From: Methylomonas sp. LL1
GTDB taxonomy: Bacteria; Pseudomonadota; Gammaproteobacteria; Methylococcales; Methylomonadaceae
Length of the DNA: 64,000 nucleotides
Direction of reading: 5' to 3'
NCBI RefSeq assembly: GCF_015711015.1
Contig: NZ_CP064653.1
Location: 3,472,001 to 3,536,000, forward strand
Numbering within the stretch: the stretch's first letter is position 1; each line of letters starts with the position of its first letter. A model generated the notes under the pieces. That model did not search any database. It saw only the letters and a program-made list of their open reading frames with translations, and was not told the DNA's origin. Positions 50,639 through 58,971 of the stretch are shown here, in pieces. Both the position numbers and the translations under genes were made by a program.

Positions 50639-51313
50639 ATGTTCGAACTTTATTTAGATAGCGCAAATTTAGCCGAAATCCGGATTTTATCCGAAAGCTT
50701 GCCCTTGGCCGGCGTGACCACCAATCCATCGATTCTGGCCTCGGGTGGTGCGGGTTTGACACAAGTGCTGCCGGAGTTGGCGGAAATTTTGGGCTCCAAT
50801 AGCCGCTTTCATGTGCAAGTAATCAGTCACACGGTAGAGGATATTGTGGCCGAGGCCATGCAGTTGCATGCCCTGCCGTTCGACATTGTGGTCAAAATAC
50901 CGGCTCATGCCACCGGCTTGGCCGCGATCAAACAAATCAAGCAACACAATATTCCGGTATTGGCCACTGCGATATACAACGTTCAGCAAGGTATGCTGGC
51001 GGCTTTGAACGGTGCGGATTACTTGGCGCCGTATCTGAATCGCATCGATAACCTGGGATTCGACGGCATCGGTGTGGTGGCTGACTTGCAGGGCATGATA
51101 GACCGGTATCAATTACCGGCCAAACTGCTGGTCGCCAGTTTCAAGAACGTACAACAAGTGTTGCAGGTTTTAAAGCTCGGCGTAGCTGCGGTCACCTTGC
51201 CGTTGGATATTGCCCAGCAAATGCTGACCAATCCGGCCACAGATGCCGCCGTGGCGAAATTCGAACAGGACTGGCAAACGGTGTTTGCGGATAAGCTATC
51301 GTTCGAAAGTTAA
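50639..51313 (+). CDS. fsa: Fructose-6-phosphate aldolase / small transaldolase
   Basis: The 224-residue TIM-barrel has YLDSANLAEI (catalytic Asp about residue 7), GVTTNPSILAS and the Schiff-base lysine in FDIVVKIPAHATGLAAIKQI (about residue 85). The length and lack of the longer transaldolase extensions fit the FSA subfamily, which cleaves fructose 6-phosphate to dihydroxyacetone and glyceraldehyde 3-phosphate or works as a small transaldolase. In methylotrophs such activity can feed sugar phosphate interconversion. Single gene. Confidence 0.88.
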   Translation: MFELYLDSANLAEIRILSESLPLAGVTTNPSILASGGAGLTQVLPELAEILGSNSRFHVQVISHTVEDIVAEAMQLHALPFDIVVKIPAHATGLAAIKQIKQHNIPVLATAIYNVQQGMLAALNGADYLAPYLNRIDNLGFDGIGVVADLQGMIDRYQLPAKLLVASFKNVQQVLQVLKLGVAAVTLPLDIAQQMLTNPATDAAVAKFEQDWQTVFADKLSFES

Positions 51314-51356
51314 GGCGATTTATGGCAATAAATGTACCCAATCCAAGCAATTTGCC

Positions 51357-51382
51357 GTTGACTGAGCGGAGTCGAAGTCAAC
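51357..51382. repeat. Short hairpin repeat with TGAGCGGAGTCGAA core
   Basis: Arms GTTGACT (51357-51363) and AGTCAAC (51376-51382) flank a core closely matching the one inserted in hsdS at 41476-41519. It lies between the convergent aldolase and deaminase genes and may also act as a 3' end hairpin. A second stem GCTTCGG-like sequence and a T-run follow at about 51389-51409. Confidence 0.6.
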
Positions 51383-51499
51383 CGTTCGCTTCGGCTACTT
51401 CGGCTTTTTCCCAAAAATCACCTAAGTTCGCTGATTCCTAAGTGTAGGTAGATAGACCGCTGGCGGCGGAATGCCGGTCAGCAAACCAACCGAGACGGT

Positions 51500-51955
51500 T
51501 CAAACATGTTGAGCGCATTCGCCGATGTCTTCGAACCAGATATGCGGAGATTGCGCAATAAACCGCCGCATCAGCGCAGTGCATTGCTCGTCGTGCATTT
51601 CGATGACCTTGACCCCGGCTTCGCGTAGCCAGTCCAGATGGCCTTCGAAGTTTTCCGATTCACCTACCACCACGGTGCCGATATTGAACTGTCGGATCAG
51701 ACCGGAGCAATACCAGCAAGGTGCCAGCGTGGTGACCAAAATCTTGTCTCGATAATTGGTTTGACGGCCGGCCTTGCGGAAGGCGTCGGTTTCGCCGTGG
51801 ACGGATGGGTCGTTATCCTGCACCCGCCGGTTGCGTCCGCGTCCAAGCAGCTGGCCTTCGGCATCGAACAAGGCCGCGCCCACCGGCACGCCGCCTTCGT
51901 CGAATCCGGCCTGGGCTTCGGCAAATGCCACGCTCAACAGTGTTTCATAGTTCAT
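51500..51955 (-). CDS. Cytosine/guanine-type nucleoside deaminase
   Basis: The 151-residue zinc-dependent deaminase has the catalytic motif VHGETDAFRKAGR (His and proton-shuttling Glu, about residues 53-55) and the zinc cysteines in TTLAPCWYCSGLIRQ. SENFEGHLDWLREAGVKVIEMHDEQC is close to that seen in fungal-type cytosine deaminases (Fcy1), so cytosine to uracil is the most likely reaction; tRNA-editing TadA is less likely, given the C-terminal sequence. Single gene, about 75 bases downstream of the symporter gene on the same strand. Confidence 0.83.
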   Translation of the reverse strand: MNYETLLSVAFAEAQAGFDEGGVPVGAALFDAEGQLLGRGRNRRVQDNDPSVHGETDAFRKAGRQTNYRDKILVTTLAPCWYCSGLIRQFNIGTVVVGESENFEGHLDWLREAGVKVIEMHDEQCTALMRRFIAQSPHIWFEDIGECAQHV

Positions 51956-52031
51956 CGAGGTTCTCCAGGGTGTGATGCCAATACAGCGATTCGATATGCG
52001 GGGCTAAATTAGGATTTTCCTCGATCCGAGT

Positions 52032-53294
52032 CTATTGGGTCGAGTTTTTTTCATCGCGTGTTTGCCTATCCACCAAGGCGGCAATCACCAGATCGCCGCT
52101 AACGTTCAAGGTCGTGCGGCACATGTCCAAAAATCGATCCACGCCCAGAATCAAGCCCATGCCTTCGGCCGGAATGCCGATTTGCTGGGTGAGAATCATG
52201 ATCAGCGGTAATGAGCCCCCAGGCACGCCGGCGGTACCGATGCCGGCCAGAATCGCCATCAGCACCACTTGGATTTGCTGCGACAGGCTGAGATCGACGC
52301 CGTAGACCTGGGCCAGAAACAATACGGTAACGCCTTCGAACAACGCCGTGCCGTTTTGATTGGCGGTGGAGCCTATGGTCAGCACGAAGCGAGAGATTTC
52401 CGGCGCCAGCTTCAGGCGCTGCTCGGCCAGCTCCAGCGAGCGCGGCAAAGTGGCATTCGACGAGGCGGTGGCAAATGCGTAAAGATACACTTCGCGGCAT
52501 TGTTTAAAGAACGCCAGCGGCCGCAGATTGCCGAACAGGCGCAGCATTAGCGTGTAGACCACGCCTTGCTGCAATAACAGGCCAAACACCACGACCAGCA
52601 GATAAAAGCCTAGCGACAGTAAAATCTGATAGCCGAACTTAAAGGTCGATTGAAATACCAGCGCAAACACCGCCAATGGCGCGAATTTCATCACCGTATC
52701 GACGATCAGCATGCAGGCGGCATAGGTTTCTTCCAGCACTTCCACCCAGCGCGACGGCTTGCCGGCGCTGGTCAAAGCCAATGCCGCGCCAAACACCAGC
52801 GAAAAAAACATCAGCGGCAGCATGCCGCCTTCCAGTGCCTTGCCGGCGACATCGAACGGATTTTTCGGAATGATTTCGAGCAAGGCCTCCACCATCGGTT
52901 TGGCCTGTTCGGCGTTTTGCTGGATGTTGCGCACACCGGTAATATCGCCGTGTAGTTGCGGAATATCCATCCCCCTACCGGGCTGAAAAAAATTTACCAG
53001 CCCTACACCGATTACCACCGACGCCGAACTGGCCAGCACGGTAAAAAACAGTGTGCGTTTAGCTACCTGTGCCAGACCGTGATGACTGCTGAGTTGAAAC
53101 ACCCCCAGCATCAGCCCGCTGACCACCATCGGTGTCACGATCATGAAAATCAGCCGCAAAAACAACTGTCCGACCGGCTCTATCGCGTAACGGTTGAACT
53201 GTTGCAGAAGGTCATTCTCGCCGAATTGATGCAACGCCAGCCCGGCACAAGCGCCAAGCAACAGACTCAACAATAATCGGTGGTGATTTTTCAT
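52032..53294 (-). CDS. Dicarboxylate/amino acid:cation symporter
   Basis: The 420-residue DAACS-family transporter has about eight membrane helices and two re-entrant loops. The SNATLPRSLELAEQ serine-rich hairpin (in FATASSNATLPRS), the TIGSTANQNGTALFEGV motif (TM7 NQNGT, sodium site) and GIGTAGVPGGSLPLIMILTQQIGIP are classic. It takes up C4-dicarboxylates, glutamate or related substrates with Na+ or H+; the exact one is not determined. It is a single gene with a full-length protein. Confidence 0.9.
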   Translation of the reverse strand: MKNHHRLLLSLLLGACAGLALHQFGENDLLQQFNRYAIEPVGQLFLRLIFMIVTPMVVSGLMLGVFQLSSHHGLAQVAKRTLFFTVLASSASVVIGVGLVNFFQPGRGMDIPQLHGDITGVRNIQQNAEQAKPMVEALLEIIPKNPFDVAGKALEGGMLPLMFFSLVFGAALALTSAGKPSRWVEVLEETYAACMLIVDTVMKFAPLAVFALVFQSTFKFGYQILLSLGFYLLVVVFGLLLQQGVVYTLMLRLFGNLRPLAFFKQCREVYLYAFATASSNATLPRSLELAEQRLKLAPEISRFVLTIGSTANQNGTALFEGVTVLFLAQVYGVDLSLSQQIQVVLMAILAGIGTAGVPGGSLPLIMILTQQIGIPAEGMGLILGVDRFLDMCRTTLNVSGDLVIAALVDRQTRDEKNSTQ

Positions 53295-53330
53295 AGGCGA
53301 GTCGGCAAAGGCTGTTGGGGTTGGATTTAT

Positions 53331-53357
53331 CCTGGATTACACATCGGTTAATCCAGG
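53331..53357. repeat. Inverted repeat upstream of the symporter gene
   Basis: CCTGGATTA (53331-53339) and TAATCCAGG (53349-53357) are perfect 9-base arms over a 9-base loop. It may be an operator for the minus-strand symporter gene starting at 53294 or the 3' hairpin of a repeat. The rest of the gap to 53574 shows no gene. Confidence 0.4.
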
Positions 53358-53574
53358 TTACGATTTTTCCGAGATAATGGTTACTCAATAAAGTTGCCTA
53401 ATTACAAAGATGCTTCAGCTAATTCGAAAGTACGTCCCGTAAGTCGTCATTTCGGGAGGGGTTGCCGAAATCCAGTCCGCTTGGATAGCTCAAAACTTGC
53501 CATCCATGGCAGCTGGATGCTCGCACTTGTACCCTGGGGTTCCCTGAATGCATGGATGGACCTTTGGGTTTAGT

Positions 53575-54219
53575 TTAAGCATTAATCAGCAAGCTGTCTT
53601 CTGGTGGAGGGTTGTTCCGTAGGTAATCCCGTGCTTCGCAAATAATTTGCTCCGCCGTTTCCATTCTTGGTTGGCATTTTTCCGCCCAATGTCGACCAGG
53701 GTGTAATACATCCCAGCGAGGCCGAAGTCCGGCGTGTCTCCCGCTGCCAGGGTCGTGATTGCCAAATCCATCAATGAGTTTATTCCATAAGGGATCAAAC
53801 CTGGCGATTAGCAAAGATTCGCCGAGGGGAATCCATATATCGTCAACGATCAAATAACGGCAATGGAAATCAGCAATATCAAGGTTGGATGCCTCCTCGA
53901 TACTTTTAAAATGTTGCGTTAACCGGTTATATAAAACCTTACCAGGACTTGATTCCAGGTCGCCACCCTTGCGCGCGCCCTTGGGAACGGCTTTACCAAC
54001 ATAAATAGGCGCATTAAATTTGCCATTGGTATTACGCTGCGTAATGGCTTCATAGGCGGGAAATCCGCCCGAATAGTAAATGGCATAGATTCCGGCGCCT
54101 TCAAAAGTTTTCAGGTCGGTCATGGATGTCACGGCTTGCTGAAGCATTGCTTGGCCGACGCTTTCCCCCAAATGACGCTTGTCGAGAGGATTGAATGGAA
54201 TGATTTTCCTGATTGTCAT
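53575..54219 (-). CDS. Eco29kI-family type II restriction endonuclease
   Basis: The 214-residue GIY-YIG nuclease has the signature split as GIYAIYYSG (about residues 43-51) and PIYVGKAVPKGARKGG, the Eco29kI pattern, followed by LYNRLTQHFKSIEEASNL, the ESLLIARFDPLWNKLIDGFGNHDPGSGR segment with catalytic Glu/Asn, and RPRWDVLHPGRHWAEKCQP. Eco29kI itself cuts CCGCGG; that target is expected here but not proven. The gene overlaps its methyltransferase by 4 bases. Confidence 0.9.
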   Translation of the reverse strand: MTIRKIIPFNPLDKRHLGESVGQAMLQQAVTSMTDLKTFEGAGIYAIYYSGGFPAYEAITQRNTNGKFNAPIYVGKAVPKGARKGGDLESSPGKVLYNRLTQHFKSIEEASNLDIADFHCRYLIVDDIWIPLGESLLIARFDPLWNKLIDGFGNHDPGSGRHAGLRPRWDVLHPGRHWAEKCQPRMETAEQIICEARDYLRNNPPPEDSLLINA

Positions 54220-55427
54220 GCGCTACGCCTTTGCCTTGAACGAACAAGCGTACGCATTTGCGCTTCCGCTAACCGCTCCGCAATGGAAGCAGCCACTCGT
54301 CGTCCCAAGGTCACGGGTACCGCATTGCCCAATTGGCGCATGGTTTCGCTCCATGATCCGTGAAAAACGTATCCATCCGGAAAGGTTTGTAGCCTCGCCG
54401 ATTCGCGCGCGCTGAAATAGCGGACTTCCCCATTCTCGAAAACCATCATGTTTTCCCCGCCGGGCACGCCGTGATCTCCAGCCTTCAAAGTCTTTGCCGG
54501 CAAATCGAGAGGGCTGCCGGTATGACCCGGATACGCTCTTGCCCCACTCTGGAAATTGTGGTTTAAAAAATTGCGCGCATTGGCAAGGCGAGGGTCGGGA
54601 ATATCGATCAGGGCATCGCGGACGGTTCGCCAAGGCTTTTCCTCGGGCGGCAGGAGCGAAGAGAGCTTGCGAACGCTTGGCTCCAGCCGAGAGCAGAGTG
54701 GTGGTTTGTTATTGTTCCCGATTTTATGATGCTCCCAGTATTCTCCGGTAATCCATTGTGAGTACAACAGGGAATCGAGCCCATGCGTGGGGCGAGGAAA
54801 AGACCAGCGTACATCAAGATCGGAGCGGAATCCCACGATAAAAACCCTTTCTCGTTTCTGTGGTACGCCATAATCCGCGGCATTAACCAAAGTTGGGACG
54901 ACGCGATATGTCAAGCCGGATAAGTGTAGTGCTCCAGATGATTTTTCCGTTTGCAGTCGCTTTAGATGCTCCAGCCATGTTTCACCATCCTTGCGAGAAA
55001 CTTCCGGAAACTCTAGTTGAAGAAGAATGTATTGATAATAGTTGGCGAAGCTGGATCGAGTCAGGCCTTTGACGTTCTCGATAATGAATGACTTGGGACG
55101 CAGTTTTCTAACCACATCGACCGTAGCGGGAAACATGTCGCGATTATCGCCAAAGGCACGGTGTTTGCCGCCCATGGAAAAGGGTTGGCATGGTGGGCCG
55201 CCAGCCAATAAATCGATATTCTCGGGAATGGAGGACCAATCGAATAAACGAACATCGCCTTCCCATAAAGGCCAATCTTGGACAATTGGAAACCCACGTT
55301 TTTGGTTTTCCCGGATTGTGTCGCAAGCCCATTTATCCCATTCGACAACGGCCAAGGATTTAAATCCCGCGAGGGATATACCCATCGCCAGCCCACCAGC
55401 ACCGGCAAAAAGTTCAACTGATTTCAT
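54216..55427 (-). CDS. DNA (cytosine-5)-methyltransferase of the type II system
   Basis: The 403-residue enzyme has motif I ELFAGAGGLAMGISLAGF, motif IV GGPPCQPFS (catalytic Cys about 80), motif VI IIENVKGL, and motif VIII-X with QKRERVFIVGFR, TLKAGDHGVPGGENMMV and the C-terminal RQLGNAVPVTLGRRVAASI. It protects host sites from the adjacent Eco29kI-like nuclease. It begins within the last codons of vsr (14-base overlap), so vsr-M-R form one operon on the minus strand. Confidence 0.93.
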   Translation of the reverse strand: MKSVELFAGAGGLAMGISLAGFKSLAVVEWDKWACDTIRENQKRGFPIVQDWPLWEGDVRLFDWSSIPENIDLLAGGPPCQPFSMGGKHRAFGDNRDMFPATVDVVRKLRPKSFIIENVKGLTRSSFANYYQYILLQLEFPEVSRKDGETWLEHLKRLQTEKSSGALHLSGLTYRVVPTLVNAADYGVPQKRERVFIVGFRSDLDVRWSFPRPTHGLDSLLYSQWITGEYWEHHKIGNNNKPPLCSRLEPSVRKLSSLLPPEEKPWRTVRDALIDIPDPRLANARNFLNHNFQSGARAYPGHTGSPLDLPAKTLKAGDHGVPGGENMMVFENGEVRYFSARESARLQTFPDGYVFHGSWSETMRQLGNAVPVTLGRRVAASIAERLAEAQMRTLVRSRQRRSA

Positions 55428-55851
55428 TACTATTTACCTGTTCGGTGTCCAGAAATTCTTTAACTCGCAAAGATACAGTTTCAAGATCGTCCATTTCGCA
55501 TTCCCAAATAACCAAGACCCTCCACCCAAGTTCCCATAATTGTTTCTGGTGCGTTATGTCGCGCTGTTTATTGCCTTCCAATTTTTCAACCCAGAAATCC
55601 AGTTTGGATTTCGGCAGTCTGGCTAATTTACAACCGGGATGCCTATGCCAAAAACAGCCGTGCATGAATATTACCGAGCGTCTGCCTGGAAAAACCAAAT
55701 CCGGTTTTCCAGGCAGTTTGCCAACATGCAATCGATAGCGGTAACCCAAGCCATGAACCAGTCGTCGCAATTTCATTTCCGGGATCGAATCCTTGTTTCG
55801 AACCCTGGACATGCGCTCGCTTCGTTCTTCTGGAGAAAGCGTGTCGCTCAA
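55414..55851 (-). CDS. vsr: Very short patch repair endonuclease Vsr
   Basis: The 145-residue protein uses TTG at 55851 after GAGGTAAGG. MSRVRNKDSIPEMKLRRLVHGLGYRYRLHVGKLPGKPDLVFPGRRSVIFMHGCFWHRHPGC shows the Vsr fold, with the catalytic Asp in KPDLVF and zinc/active-site CFWHRHPGC. It nicks T:G mismatches left when 5-methylcytosine deaminates in the methylated site. Pairing with the C5 methyltransferase is the usual arrangement. A gap of 38 bases separates it from trpG. Confidence 0.93.
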   Translation of the reverse strand: MSDTLSPEERSERMSRVRNKDSIPEMKLRRLVHGLGYRYRLHVGKLPGKPDLVFPGRRSVIFMHGCFWHRHPGCKLARLPKSKLDFWVEKLEGNKQRDITHQKQLWELGWRVLVIWECEMDDLETVSLRVKEFLDTEQVNSNEIS

Positions 55852-55889
55852 GCCTTACCTCGGTAAAAAACTGCCCAGAAAATTAAGTT

Positions 55890-56480
55890 TTAGCGCTCCA
55901 AAAAATTCCTCAACATGTCATGCCCATGCTCGGTCAAAATCGATTCGGGATGGAACTGCACGCCTTCGACGTCCAGGGTTTTGTGGCGCACGCCCATGAT
56001 TTCATCAATGTTGCCGGCTTGGTCCTGGGTCCAGGCCGTCACTTCCAGGCAATCCGGCAAGCTGGTTTGTTCGATCACCAACGAGTGGTAGCGGGTCGCG
56101 GTGAAGGGGTTGCTGAGTCCTTTGAACACGCCGACATCCTTGTGATATACCGGCGACACCTTGCCGTGCATGATTTGCTTGGCGTGGATGATGTGGCCGC
56201 CGAAAGCGTAGCCTATGCTTTGGTGGCCTAGGCAGACGCCCAATAGCGGGATTTTACCGGCGTAAGTTCGGATAGTTTCGACCGAGATGCCGGCTTCCTT
56301 GGGCGTGCAGGGGCCTGGGGAAATGACGATCTTGTCCGGGCGCAAGGCTGCGATGTCATCGACGGTAACTTCATCGTTGCGTACTACGGTGACGTCGGCG
56401 CCGAGTTCGCCGAAGTATTGCACCAGGTTGTAGGTGAACGAATCGTAGTTATCGACCATCACCACTTTGACGGCGCTCAT
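55890..56480 (-). CDS. trpG: Anthranilate synthase component II (glutamine amidotransferase)
   Basis: The 196-residue class I amidotransferase has [18 protein letters not shown] at the start, the nucleophile in [17 protein letters not shown] (Cys about 82) and the His-Glu pair in [15 protein letters not shown]. It supplies ammonia to TrpE and may also serve para-aminobenzoate synthesis. It overlaps trpE by 4 bases. trpD and trpC, its usual followers, are absent; the vsr gene stands in their place. Confidence 0.95.
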   Translation of the reverse strand: MSAVKVVMVDNYDSFTYNLVQYFGELGADVTVVRNDEVTVDDIAALRPDKIVISPGPCTPKEAGISVETIRTYAGKIPLLGVCLGHQSIGYAFGGHIIHAKQIMHGKVSPVYHKDVGVFKGLSNPFTATRYHSLVIEQTSLPDCLEVTAWTQDQAGNIDEIMGVRHKTLDVEGVQFHPESILTEHGHDMLRNFLER

Positions 56481-57961
56481 GCTTTTCCTCCCAGACCGGC
56501 TTCGGCCATGCTGACGGCGCGGAACACCGCTCTACCTTTATTCATAGTTTCATCCCATTCGCTGCGCGGCACCGAGTCATAGACGATGCCGGCGCCGGCC
56601 TGGATGTGTAATGTTTGGTCCTTGATCACGGCGGTGCGGATGGCGATCGCGGTATCGAGATTGCCTGACCAGGAGATATAACCCACCGCGCCGGAATAAA
56701 TGCCGCGCTTGACCGGCTCCAGTTCGTCGATGATTTCCATGGCGCGGATTTTCGGCGCGCCGCTGACGGTGCCAGCCGGAAAGGTGGCCGCCAATACATC
56801 GAAGGCATTTTTGCCTTCCTGCAATTCGCCGGTTACGTTGGAGACGATGTGCATCACATGCGAGTAACGCTCGATGATCATCTTGTCGGTGAGTTTGACG
56901 CTGCCGATCTTGGCGACCCGGCCGGTGTCGTTGCGGCCCAGGTCGATCAGCATCAGATGTTCGGCGATTTCCTTGGGGTCGGCCAACAGCTCTTTTTCCA
57001 GTTCCAAATCCTGTTCGTGGGTTTCGCCGCGGCGGCGGGTGCCGGCGATAGGGCGCACCGTGACTTCGTTGTCTTCCAGCCGCACCAGAATTTCCGGAGA
57101 AGAGCCGACGATGTGGAAGTCTTCCAGATTTAGGTAATACATATACGGCGATGGATTCAGGCAGCGCAGCGCGCGGTAGAGATCGAGCGGCGAGGCGCTG
57201 AACGGTATCGACATGCGCTGCGACAGTACTACCTGCATGCAATCGCCGTCGGTGATGTATTGCTTGGCCTTGCGCACCGCATCCTCGAAACCCTGTTGGG
57301 TAAAACCGGAGACGAAGTCGTTTTCGTGGACGTGCTTGACCGACGCATGCGGTTGCGGATGGGCGTGGGGTTCGCGCAGTTTCGCCACCAGCCGATCCAG
57401 CCGGGCCTTGGCATTGTGATAGGCATTGTCCTGGGCAGGGTCGGCGTGAGTCAGCAGCAGCATTTTGCCCGACAGGTTGTCGAACACCAGCAAGTCCTGC
57501 GAAACCATCAACAAGATGTCCGGCGTGCCGATAGGGTCCGGCTTGGCGCTGGCTCGCAGGCGCGGCTCGATATAGCCTATGGTCTCGTAGCCGAAATAAC
57601 CGACCAAACCGCCGTTGAAACGCGGCAGCCCCGGCACGTCCGGTACTTGATATTGTTGGCGGAACTCTTCTATCCACTCCAATGGCTGGGCATGTTCGAA
57701 GGTTCGGGTGTCGCTACCGTCCTGTTCCACGGTGATCGTAAGCCCACTGATTTTGACCCTGGTTTTGCAAGGCAGGCCGATGATGGAATAACGTCCCCAC
57801 TGCTCGCCGCCGTGTACCGATTCGAATAAATAAGAATAAGGGCCGTCCGCCAATTTTAAATAAGCGCTGAGCGGCGTATCCAGGTCGGCCAGCACTTCGC
57901 GGCAGACGGGGATGCGGTTGAAGCCTTGTTGGGCGTATTCGGTAAATTCGGCGGGTGTCAT
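56477..57961 (-). CDS. trpE: Anthranilate synthase component I
   Basis: I start at the ATG at 57961 ([23 protein letters not shown]), giving 494 residues. The N-terminal domain has the tryptophan-feedback motif [18 protein letters not shown] (Leu-Glu/Ser loop). The chorismate-binding C-terminal domain has [22 protein letters not shown]-type [24 protein letters not shown] and [21 protein letters not shown]. It makes anthranilate from chorismate. The gene is co-translated with trpG. An inverted repeat (57973-57994) lies just upstream. Confidence 0.96.
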   Translation of the reverse strand: MTPAEFTEYAQQGFNRIPVCREVLADLDTPLSAYLKLADGPYSYLFESVHGGEQWGRYSIIGLPCKTRVKISGLTITVEQDGSDTRTFEHAQPLEWIEEFRQQYQVPDVPGLPRFNGGLVGYFGYETIGYIEPRLRASAKPDPIGTPDILLMVSQDLLVFDNLSGKMLLLTHADPAQDNAYHNAKARLDRLVAKLREPHAHPQPHASVKHVHENDFVSGFTQQGFEDAVRKAKQYITDGDCMQVVLSQRMSIPFSASPLDLYRALRCLNPSPYMYYLNLEDFHIVGSSPEILVRLEDNEVTVRPIAGTRRRGETHEQDLELEKELLADPKEIAEHLMLIDLGRNDTGRVAKIGSVKLTDKMIIERYSHVMHIVSNVTGELQEGKNAFDVLAATFPAGTVSGAPKIRAMEIIDELEPVKRGIYSGAVGYISWSGNLDTAIAIRTAVIKDQTLHIQAGAGIVYDSVPRSEWDETMNKGRAVFRAVSMAEAGLGGKA

Positions 57962-57972
57962 TGTTATTCTCT

Positions 57973-57994
57973 GGTTGCAACCGGTTATGCAACC
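57973..57994. promoter_or_regulatory. Inverted repeat just ahead of trpE
   Basis: GGTTGCA (57973-57979) and TGCAACC (57988-57994) face each other across 8 bases, ending 12 bases before the trpE ATG. In the mRNA this could form a hairpin close to the ribosome-binding site; as DNA it could be an operator. I see no tryptophan-rich leader peptide. Confidence 0.35.
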
Positions 57995-58107
57995 CAAGAT
58001 TGTAACGCACAACGCGCCGAGCAGCGACCCAAGCGGCTTAAAACAATTCGCCCAGCCAAAAGGATAGATGATATATAGCTACAAGGCTTTAGACGGTTGG
58101 CCATATA

Positions 58108-58884
58108 TCATTCGATGATGTTCTTGGCTTTTAGCGCTTCAAGGCTCAATTGCTGGCGCAACGGCAGGTCGGCTTCGCTACGGATGTCGATGCTGGTGGC
58201 GAAAAACCAGATGTCCCGCGTTGTTTCCACATAGCCGACATACCAGCCGGTTTGCGGCTGCGATCGCGCGGCCCAGCCGGTCTTGGCAAAGAGGGAAAAA
58301 GCCGGAGTCAGCTCTACCAACATGATCCGCCGTAGCGTTTGGTAGGACAAGGCACTGAAGGGCAACGAACGCTGATACAGTTTTTTCAGGAATGCCACTT
58401 GTTCCAGCGCGGAGATTTGTAGTGCGCCATCGAGCCAGAACGTAGTGAGATCGAAAGTCTCGGTTAGCTCGCCGTAAGCCGATTCCTGTAAGTAATACCG
58501 GTATTTTTCCACGCCAATCCGACGCGCCAACGCCTGAAAACACCAGACACACGACGTTTTGAAGGCGCTTGCCAGCGTCTGATCCTTATTCCATGCCGGA
58601 AATTCATAGTGTTGGCCATCCCACTTCAGCACCTGGTCTTCGCCCGCGATGGCCTTTTCTTCCAACGCAATCAGCGTGTTCAGTATCTTGAAGGTGGAGG
58701 CCGGCGATAGTTTTCGGTTGGCGCGGGCATCGTTGTGGATGAAAGTCTGACCGCCGCCGAGCGATGAGATCACCATCGTTCCGCCTACGCCTTGCCGGGC
58801 GAAGAGTTGGGTAATGGTTGCATCTTCGGCTGAGAGGCCGACTGAAAATAGACAGGCAAATAGGGTGAAAGCAAGTTTGGGCAT
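58108..58884 (-). CDS. Class D (OXA-type) beta-lactamase
   Basis: I start at the ATG at 58884 (MPKLAFTLFACLFSVGLSAED), giving 258 residues with a clear signal peptide; the longer TTG frame adds 12 residues. The nucleophile motif is SPASTFKILN (Ser-x-x-Lys), the second motif TSCVWCFQ (Ser-x-Val) and the third-box KTG occurs in FAKTGWAA; FWLDGALQIS holds the conserved Trp. The usual YGN is YGE (ESAYGELT). It is a periplasmic enzyme with possible activity on penicillins. It stands directly downstream of the RND efflux operon on the same strand, 50-90 bases after it. Confidence 0.88.
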   Translation of the reverse strand: MPKLAFTLFACLFSVGLSAEDATITQLFARQGVGGTMVISSLGGGQTFIHNDARANRKLSPASTFKILNTLIALEEKAIAGEDQVLKWDGQHYEFPAWNKDQTLASAFKTSCVWCFQALARRIGVEKYRYYLQESAYGELTETFDLTTFWLDGALQISALEQVAFLKKLYQRSLPFSALSYQTLRRIMLVELTPAFSLFAKTGWAARSQPQTGWYVGYVETTRDIWFFATSIDIRSEADLPLRQQLSLEALKAKNIIE

Positions 58885-58971
58885 AGTGAAATTGGAAGCT
58901 AATTCCGTTAGGTTAGGCAAAGCGAAGCATTTTGGGTTTAACCTAAGACTTCGATGATGGACATGCCGGTA

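Noticed and set aside
56577-57677. Open frame of 366 codons in another frame of trpE
   Set aside because: Arginine/proline-rich out-of-frame product on the same strand as trpE; a GC-bias artefact.
57961-58107. Tryptophan attenuator leader ahead of trpE
   Set aside because: No short peptide with consecutive tryptophan codons and no terminator with T-run; only a small inverted repeat.
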